A stretch of DNA of 36,358 bases from Fusobacterium sp. (lineage in GTDB: Bacteria > Fusobacteriota > Fusobacteriia > Fusobacteriales > Fusobacteriaceae). The DNA lies in NCBI GenBank assembly GCA_020024855.1, contig JAHHTB010000002.1, positions 1 to 36,358 on the forward strand, given 5' to 3'. The position numbers and the translations under genes were made by a program. The notes beneath the pieces are model-generated. The model did no database searches. It saw only the letters and a program-made list of their open reading frames with translations, and was not told the origin of the DNA. Shown in pieces: positions 31,999-36,358 of this stretch; the stretch's first letter is position 1, and every line of letters starts with the position of its first letter.

Positions 31999-32776
31999 AA
32001 TTTTTTTCCATACTAATAGAAGAATTTACATTATAAAATTCTTCTTTACTTATCAATGGAATAATTGGGATACTGTATTTCTTTTCTTGAGAAAGTTCAC
32101 CAATATATGCTTTATTTGATAAGATATATTTTACAGTAGTGAAGTGCATATTAATAGAAAATGCATTTTCTATATATTTTGAAATTTCTCTATAAGAAAA
32201 ATTTTTGTTCCTTAAAATAAAAATACATTTAACAATAGGAGCAGTTTTTTCATCTATTTCAACAGAATTACTATTGACTAGTTTATAGCCTAAAGGCAAT
32301 TTTCCTCCTGTAAAAAGTTTTTTTTCAATTTTATTTTTTTTACCACTCATAGTTCTAATGTTAATCATATTTTTTTCAAATGAAGCAAAAGCACTAATTA
32401 TATCTTTCATCAATTTCCCAGATGGATCATTATTGAAATTTTGATCTACTGCTAAAAGTTCACAATGACATTTCTTTAATTCAAACTCAAGATAACCAAG
32501 AAGAATAGTATCTCTAGCAAATCTATCGAGTTTTTGAACTATAACATATTGAATTTCATCTTTATTTTTTCTTAAACGTCTAAAGCAACAGGCTAGTCCT
32601 TCTCTCTTTTCAATATCCTCAGCACCTGAAATTCCTTTATCAGAAAAAACTTCTAAAAGTTCAATTTGATTTTTTTCACAAAAATCAATTATTGCTTTTT
32701 TTTGAATTTCAAGTCCTCCCCCTTCTTTTACTTGTTTTTCACTAGATACACGAATATATCCAATAGCTTTTTTCAT
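31997..32776 (-). CDS. Serine recombinase (resolvase/invertase family)
   Basis: A 259-residue site-specific recombinase. The N-terminal resolvase domain (1-145) has the catalytic serine region YIRVSSEKQ (Ser11), the SDKGISG loop and VQKLDRFARD with the active-site arginines. A Recombinase-type DNA-binding domain follows (about 150-240: GGKLPLGYKLVN and YREISKYIENAF). It is much shorter than phage large serine integrases (about 450-550) because the zinc ribbon and coiled coil are missing. It is flanked by housekeeping-type genes, without visible transposon ends or attachment repeats. It could be a remnant of a mobile element or a DNA-inversion enzyme acting elsewhere. The ribosome binding site is AAAGAGG. 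Confidence 0.88.
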   Translation of the reverse strand: MKKAIGYIRVSSEKQVKEGGGLEIQKKAIIDFCEKNQIELLEVFSDKGISGAEDIEKREGLACCFRRLRKNKDEIQYVIVQKLDRFARDTILLGYLEFELKKCHCELLAVDQNFNNDPSGKLMKDIISAFASFEKNMINIRTMSGKKNKIEKKLFTGGKLPLGYKLVNSNSVEIDEKTAPIVKCIFILRNKNFSYREISKYIENAFSINMHFTTVKYILSNKAYIGELSQEKKYSIPIIPLISKEEFYNVNSSISMEKN

Positions 32777-32986
32777 TAAAAACCTCTTTAAAATAAAATT
32801 TTTTGAAAGTAATAAAAAATAATATCAGAATAATGATAACATTTAAATTATAATAATACAATAAAAAGATAAAAGGTATTGCTTGAAATAATATATCTTA
32901 TAAAGGATTTTATTTTTTTATTAAAAAGACTTAGAGTGTGATTTTTAAATTAAAAAAATTTATTGAAAGAATAAATATTATCATTG

Positions 32987-33015
32987 TAGACTAAAAAAAG
33001 AAAACGTGATAAAAT
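32987..33015 (+). promoter_or_regulatory. Promoter of the MATE exporter gene
   Basis: -35 TAGACT (32987-32992), 17 nt spacer, extended -10 TGATAAAAT with TAAAAT at 33010-33015. The rest of the 276-base gap 32777-33052 is AT-rich with nothing else recognised. Confidence 0.65.
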
Positions 33016-33052
33016 TTTCTCTACAGGTTAAAATAGTTTAAGGAGAAATAAA

Positions 33053-34390
33053 ATGTTAAGATATATAAAAGAAATATTAAAAGTTGCTCTTCCTGCTGTC
33101 GGAGAAATGATACTTTATATGCTTATTTGGATATTTGATACAATGATGGTAGGGCATTATGGTGGAAAATTAGGGGTATCAGCAGTATCACTAAGCTCTG
33201 AACTTATTTATACATTTATAAATATTTTGATGGGAATGGGACTTTCAATAGCAATGACTTCTATAATAGCAAGAGCTATGGGAGATAAAAATATATCTCT
33301 TGGAAGAAGTTATGCTAATCAGGGAATAAAAATAGGTATTATTATTTCTTTTGTAGTTACATTAACATTTTTTATTTTTGCTGAAAAAATTTTAAAAATT
33401 GCAAATGCAGGAGAAGAGATTTTAGAAACAGCAGTAGCATATATGAGAATATGTTGTAGTGGAATGTTCTTTTATATGTGTGCTAATATGTTAAATGGAA
33501 TTTTTAGAAGTTGCAAGGATACTAAAACTCCTCTTTATGGGGCAGTTGTTATGAATATAGTAAATTTAACCTTTGACTATCTTCTAATTTTTGGAAAATA
33601 TGGATTTCCAGAATTAGGGATAAGAGGAGCTGCAATTGCAACAGCTGGAGCTCAAATTTTATACTTTGTTTTTATTTTTAGCCAAATAAAAAAATTACCA
33701 TTTAAATTGTCATTTTCAGAAAAAATAAATATTAAAGAGATGAAAGATATCATAAAACTTACAATTCCATCAGCAATGCAAGAGGGAGCATCTAGTATCT
33801 CGCGACTTTTAGGAGTAATGATGGTTATGACTTTGGGAAGTTTATCTTTTTCTGCTAATCAAATAGCAATTACTATAGAAAGTGTTTCTTTTATGCCTGG
33901 TTGGGGATTTGCAGTTGCCTGTACTGCTCTTGTAGGACATAGTATAGGAGAAAGAGATTTCAAAAAAGCTAAAAATTATGCTGATGTTTCAGCACTCCTT
34001 TCAGCAATTATTATGGGATTTTTTAGTATAGTATTTCTTTTCTTTTCAAAAGAACTAGTTTCTTTTTTTATAAAGAAAGAAGAGATAGAAGTTATAAAGC
34101 TTGGAAGTATGTGTCTTATGATTGGGGCAGCTCAGCAGATTCCAATGGCTATTGATATGGTGCTTGCAGGAGCTCTTAAGGGAAGTGGGGATACAAAAAC
34201 TCCGTTTAAAATTGCATTTTTTTGTAACTGGATAGTAAGACTCCCTCTTATGTTTTATTTTATATATTTAAAAAAGATGAGTATTACATATTTTTGGGTA
34301 ATAACAAGTATACAATGGTGTTTAGAATCAATGATTCTTATTTATAAATATAGGAAAAAATTTAAAGCTATGATAAAAAGAGCTAATTAA
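33053..34390 (+). CDS. MATE-family efflux transporter
   Basis: A 445-residue inner-membrane protein with 12 predicted membrane segments in two MatE repeats (about 10-170 and 230-390). Typical features are the N-terminal LPAVGEMILYMLIWIFDTMMVG segment split by a short polar turn, the GMGLSIAMTSIIARAMG loop and the mirrored GWGFAVACTALVGHSIGE in the second half. It probably exports cationic drugs or metabolites with Na+ or H+; the substrate is unknown. It starts after AAGGAGAAATAAA and is a single gene ended by a 14 bp hairpin. Confidence 0.93.
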   Translation: MLRYIKEILKVALPAVGEMILYMLIWIFDTMMVGHYGGKLGVSAVSLSSELIYTFINILMGMGLSIAMTSIIARAMGDKNISLGRSYANQGIKIGIIISFVVTLTFFIFAEKILKIANAGEEILETAVAYMRICCSGMFFYMCANMLNGIFRSCKDTKTPLYGAVVMNIVNLTFDYLLIFGKYGFPELGIRGAAIATAGAQILYFVFIFSQIKKLPFKLSFSEKINIKEMKDIIKLTIPSAMQEGASSISRLLGVMMVMTLGSLSFSANQIAITIESVSFMPGWGFAVACTALVGHSIGERDFKKAKNYADVSALLSAIIMGFFSIVFLFFSKELVSFFIKKEEIEVIKLGSMCLMIGAAQQIPMAIDMVLAGALKGSGDTKTPFKIAFFCNWIVRLPLMFYFIYLKKMSITYFWVITSIQWCLESMILIYKYRKKFKAMIKRAN

Positions 34391-34391
34391 A

Positions 34392-34426
34392 AAATAGACT
34401 GTTACAAAAAAAGTAACAGTCTATTT
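34392..34426. terminator. Bidirectional terminator between the MATE gene and the LA_2272-like gene
   Basis: AAATAGACTGTTAC (34392-34405) and GTAACAGTCTATTT (34413-34426) form a perfect 14 bp stem around a seven-A loop, located between two convergent genes. The U tract is short in both directions. Confidence 0.8.
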
Positions 34427-34449
34427 AACTATAAAATATAATAATTTTA

Positions 34450-35028
34450 CTAGAATGATTTTCTAAAGTTTACTATTGGTAAAACAGGTAAGATTCCGTT
34501 TGTTGCATAGTTAACAAGTCCTACTTGAACTCCGTCAAGATTTCTAGTAGCATTTACAAAACCAAGTTGAAGTCCTTTTGTTGATTCAGCATAGTTAACG
34601 AAACCAATTTGAACAGTAGCTTCTCCTCTTGTAAGATTTACCCCACCAAAGTTGAAAATAGAATTTCCATCAGTAGTATTAACAACTCCAATAGTTCCTC
34701 CATTTAGATTTCCATGGACATCATTCCATAAAGCTATAGAAACTCCACTCATATTTCCATGAACTCTAAAGGCTTCAAGTCCAAATAAAGCAGCATGGAA
34801 ACCATTGAAATTTCCATTAACTTGTCTGTATCCAACTAAAGAAAGGTCAAGTCCAGATACACTTTGGTTTTCAGCTCCTAAAAGGTTAAAGCTAAAGTTT
34901 GAAATAGTATCATATTTAGTTGCTCCAAATTGAACTCCAGGAAGTACAGAAAACTGAGCTGGTTTTGTAGCTCCAAAAGTAATAGTTGACGCCAATATAG
35001 TTCCTACTACTAATAATTTTAAGTTCAT
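34450..35028 (-). CDS. LA_2272-like surface repeat protein, exported
   Basis: A 192-residue protein with an N-terminal signal peptide (LLVVGTILASTITFGA, cleavage likely after Ala20). The mature part is built of degenerate repeats of about 14-18 residues with the pattern G-x-Q-x-G-x-V-N-x-A (for example VQIGFVNYAESTKGLQLGFV and DGVQVGLVNYATN), as in the LA_2272/VC2662 family of surface repeat proteins. It ends in Phe (RKSF), which resembles an outer-membrane beta-barrel C-terminal signature. The function is unknown. It has its own promoter and ribosome binding site (AGGGGG) and is a single gene. Confidence 0.75.
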   Translation of the reverse strand: MNLKLLVVGTILASTITFGATKPAQFSVLPGVQFGATKYDTISNFSFNLLGAENQSVSGLDLSLVGYRQVNGNFNGFHAALFGLEAFRVHGNMSGVSIALWNDVHGNLNGGTIGVVNTTDGNSIFNFGGVNLTRGEATVQIGFVNYAESTKGLQLGFVNATRNLDGVQVGLVNYATNGILPVLPIVNFRKSF

Positions 35029-35060
35029 ATATTTCCCCCTAATAAATTGATTATAATTAG

Positions 35061-35088
35061 ATTATAGTATAATATAATAAAAAATCAA
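35061..35088 (-). promoter_or_regulatory. Promoter of the LA_2272-like gene
   Basis: Minus-strand -35 TTGATT (35088-35083), 16 nt spacer, -10 TATAAT (35066-35061), starting six bases after the stop codon of the upstream cysteine-rich gene. No terminator hairpin separates them. Confidence 0.7.
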
Positions 35089-35094
35089 GTAAAA

Positions 35095-35433
35095 TTATTC
35101 AAATTCTTTAAGAGCTTTCTCTGTAACAACTTTTATATTTTTATAATCTTCCTCAGGAATATTATTTGAACAGGAAGAACAAGAATAGACTTCATCATTT
35201 CCAGAACAATTTTTTCCACATGAAGAACTACATTCTGTATCTTTTGTATTAAAACTATTTTTTGTTCTAAGAAGATAATCAGTATAATTTTCAAGATATC
35301 CATTTTCTGTAAGAATATCATAAGATGTTTTAAGTTCTTCAAAGGTAATCCCTATATTTTTTATAATAGCAGTATCACTATAAGCTTTTCCACTAACTAG
35401 AAATTTTATAACTTTAATATCTATATCTCTCAT
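35095..35433 (-). CDS. Small winged-helix-like protein with five-cysteine cluster
   Basis: A 112-residue protein I do not recognise as a named family. Residues 1-55 look like a winged helix-turn-helix (DIKVIKFLVSGKAYSDTAI, then TFEELKTSYDILTENGYLE, a typical recognition helix and wing lead-in). Residues 66-92 hold five cysteines, C68-x3-C72-x3-C76-x8-C85-x2-C88, with no others in the protein, suggesting a bound Fe-S cluster or zinc. A charged C-terminal helix follows. It resembles in design small Fe-S-sensing regulators such as FeoC or Rrf2, but order and spacing differ. It is divergent from a TtcA-like gene with overlapping promoter regions. A regulator role is inferred. Confidence 0.7.
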   Translation of the reverse strand: MRDIDIKVIKFLVSGKAYSDTAIIKNIGITFEELKTSYDILTENGYLENYTDYLLRTKNSFNTKDTECSSSCGKNCSGNDEVYSCSSCSNNIPEEDYKNIKVVTEKALKEFE

Positions 35434-35477
35434 AATATTTAATCCTTTCTAAAAAATTTGAAATTATATTTAGAGAT

Positions 35478-35511
35478 ATTATACCATAAATATATTTTTT
35501 TATGATATAAT
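35478..35511. promoter_or_regulatory. Divergent extended -10 promoters
   Basis: TGaTATAAT (plus strand, TATAAT at 35506-35511) reads toward the TtcA-like gene, and TGgTATAAT (minus strand, TATAAT at 35483-35478) reads toward the cysteine-rich gene. The two cores are 22 bases apart, back to back, and both lack a good -35. Confidence 0.6.
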
Positions 35512-35543
35512 AAAGCCTAAAAGATTTTTAGTGGAGGATAGAA

Positions 35544-36358
35544 ATGAGTGAATGTAAAAATTGTATTCATATAGAGGAAACAAAAAATTTAAATGAAGAT
35601 ATGGTTTTAGAAAGTTTGAGAACATCTTATAGAAAAAAAATCTGGAGAAAGTTTGTAAAAGCCATAAATGATTTTAATTTAATAGAAGATGGAGATAGAA
35701 TAGCAGTAGGTGTATCAGGAGGAAAAGACAGCCTTTTATTATGTAAACTTTTTCAAGAATTAAAAAGAGATAAAAGTAAAAACTTTGAAGTAACTTTTAT
35801 TTCAATGAATCCTGGATTTGAAGCAATGGATATAAATCAATTTCAAGAGAACCTTAAAGTTTTAAATATTCCATGTGAAATATTTAATTCAAATGTGTGG
35901 GAAATAGCTTTTAAAGAAGATTCAGAAAGTCCATGCTTTTTATGTGCTAAGATGAGAAGAGGAGTTCTTTATAAAAAAGTTGAGGAACTTGGATTTAATA
36001 AACTTGCCTTAGGACATCATTTTGATGATATTGTAGAAACAGCCCTTATAAATATGTTTTATGCTGGAACAATAAAAACAATGATACCAAAAGTTCCATC
36101 AACAAGTGGAAAACTTGCAGTAATAAGACCGATGGCTTATGTAAAAGAGGAGGATATAATATCATTTATAAAGAGAAATGGAATAAAGGCTATGGGTTGT
36201 GGTTGCCCTGTTGAATCTGGAAAAGTAGATTCTAAAAGAAAAGAGATAAAACTTCTTTTAAAAGATTTAGAACAAAAAAATAAAAATATAAAGCAAAGTA
36301 TATTTAATTCATTAAAAAATATAAATATTGATTATGTGATGGGATATACAAAAGGAAA
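35544..36358 (+). CDS. TtcA-family tRNA 2-thiolation ATP-pyrophosphatase (partial, 3' end outside window)
   Basis: The open frame runs from ATG 35544 (after GTGGAGGA) to the window edge, 271 codons. It is an adenine-nucleotide alpha hydrolase with the PP-loop SGGKDS at 58-63. A CxxC pair (C131 and C134, CFLC) and a further cysteine region (C219 and C221, GCGCP) correspond to the Fe-S ligands of TtcA-type tRNA thiolation enzymes; ALGHHFDDIVETALINMF is the TtcA/TilS-like central motif. It probably thiolates a tRNA base (cytidine 32 in E. coli). The short N-terminal CKNC (C4, C7) is an unusual extra cysteine pair. The exact substrate is uncertain. It is divergent from the small cysteine-rich protein. 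Confidence 0.85.
   Translation, partial: MSECKNCIHIEETKNLNEDMVLESLRTSYRKKIWRKFVKAINDFNLIEDGDRIAVGVSGGKDSLLLCKLFQELKRDKSKNFEVTFISMNPGFEAMDINQFQENLKVLNIPCEIFNSNVWEIAFKEDSESPCFLCAKMRRGVLYKKVEELGFNKLALGHHFDDIVETALINMFYAGTIKTMIPKVPSTSGKLAVIRPMAYVKEEDIISFIKRNGIKAMGCGCPVESGKVDSKRKEIKLLLKDLEQKNKNIKQSIFNSLKNINIDYVMGYTKG

Noticed and set aside
31487..32776. Prophage remnant made of the M15 peptidase and the recombinase
   Set aside because: The peptidase is a signal-bearing lipoprotein, there is no holin or structural gene, and the two genes converge on a normal terminator; two genes alone do not support a prophage.
32832..32985. 8 bp inverted repeats AATGATAA and TTATCATT between the recombinase and the MATE gene, as possible inversion sites
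   Set aside because: Eight A/T-rich pairs 150 bases apart are expected by chance here, and no conserved core or flanking symmetry was found.

Overview
The window is an AT-rich, densely packed bacterial chromosome segment (A/T-ending codons throughout, AGA as the usual Arg codon). Strong ribosome binding sites of the AGGAGG type precede nearly every gene. The low GC, a Gram-negative envelope gene (gmhA), an outer-membrane-type surface repeat protein and a YlxR-L7Ae fusion next to nusA point to Fusobacteriota (Fusobacterium or a close relative). This assignment is inference from gene content; no 16S rRNA is present.

Region 1 (1-7822). metK runs off the left edge on the minus strand under a complete SAM-I (S-box) riboswitch with its own terminator and a canonical promoter. 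Divergently, a TGn-extended promoter drives a translation and RNA-metabolism operon: rimP, nusA, ylxR-L7Ae fusion, infB, rbfA, recJ.

Region 2 (7866-16706). A protein-quality-control block in one orientation: tig, clpP, clpX, lon, engB, valS. It ends in a strong terminator plus a second, bidirectional one shared with the convergent brnQ.

Region 3 (16806-22200, minus strand). This is a branched-chain amino acid (BCAA) uptake locus: the carrier brnQ and the ABC transporter genes livHMGF, without a binding-protein gene. Each of the two transcription units is preceded by a promoter, a short Shine-Dalgarno-preceded ORF packed with Leu/Ile/Val codons, a shared TTAGGAA-n-CTTAA element, and an intrinsic terminator. 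In both leaders the shared element can pair with the 5' side of the terminator, and one base pair differs in a compensatory way (A-U in brnQ, G-C in liv). This looks like a matched pair of BCAA leader-peptide attenuators and is the main discovery candidate.

Region 4 (22271-26654, minus strand). The uracil/xanthine permease gene uraA has its own short leader and terminator. Upstream of it is a compact operon: lysR-type regulator, gmhA, a secreted DNase I-like nuclease, and thiN.

Region 5 (26770-36358). pepF (plus strand) appears to have lost its 5' end. It is followed by abgT and cvfB (minus), an M15 peptidase lipoprotein (plus), a solitary serine recombinase (minus), a MATE exporter (plus), an LA_2272-like surface repeat protein (minus), and a small winged-helix-like protein with a five-cysteine cluster (minus). 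The last of these is divergent from a TtcA-like ATP-pyrophosphatase that runs off the right edge. Most convergent gene pairs here share bidirectional terminators. No rRNA, tRNA, CRISPR array, insertion sequence or prophage was seen.
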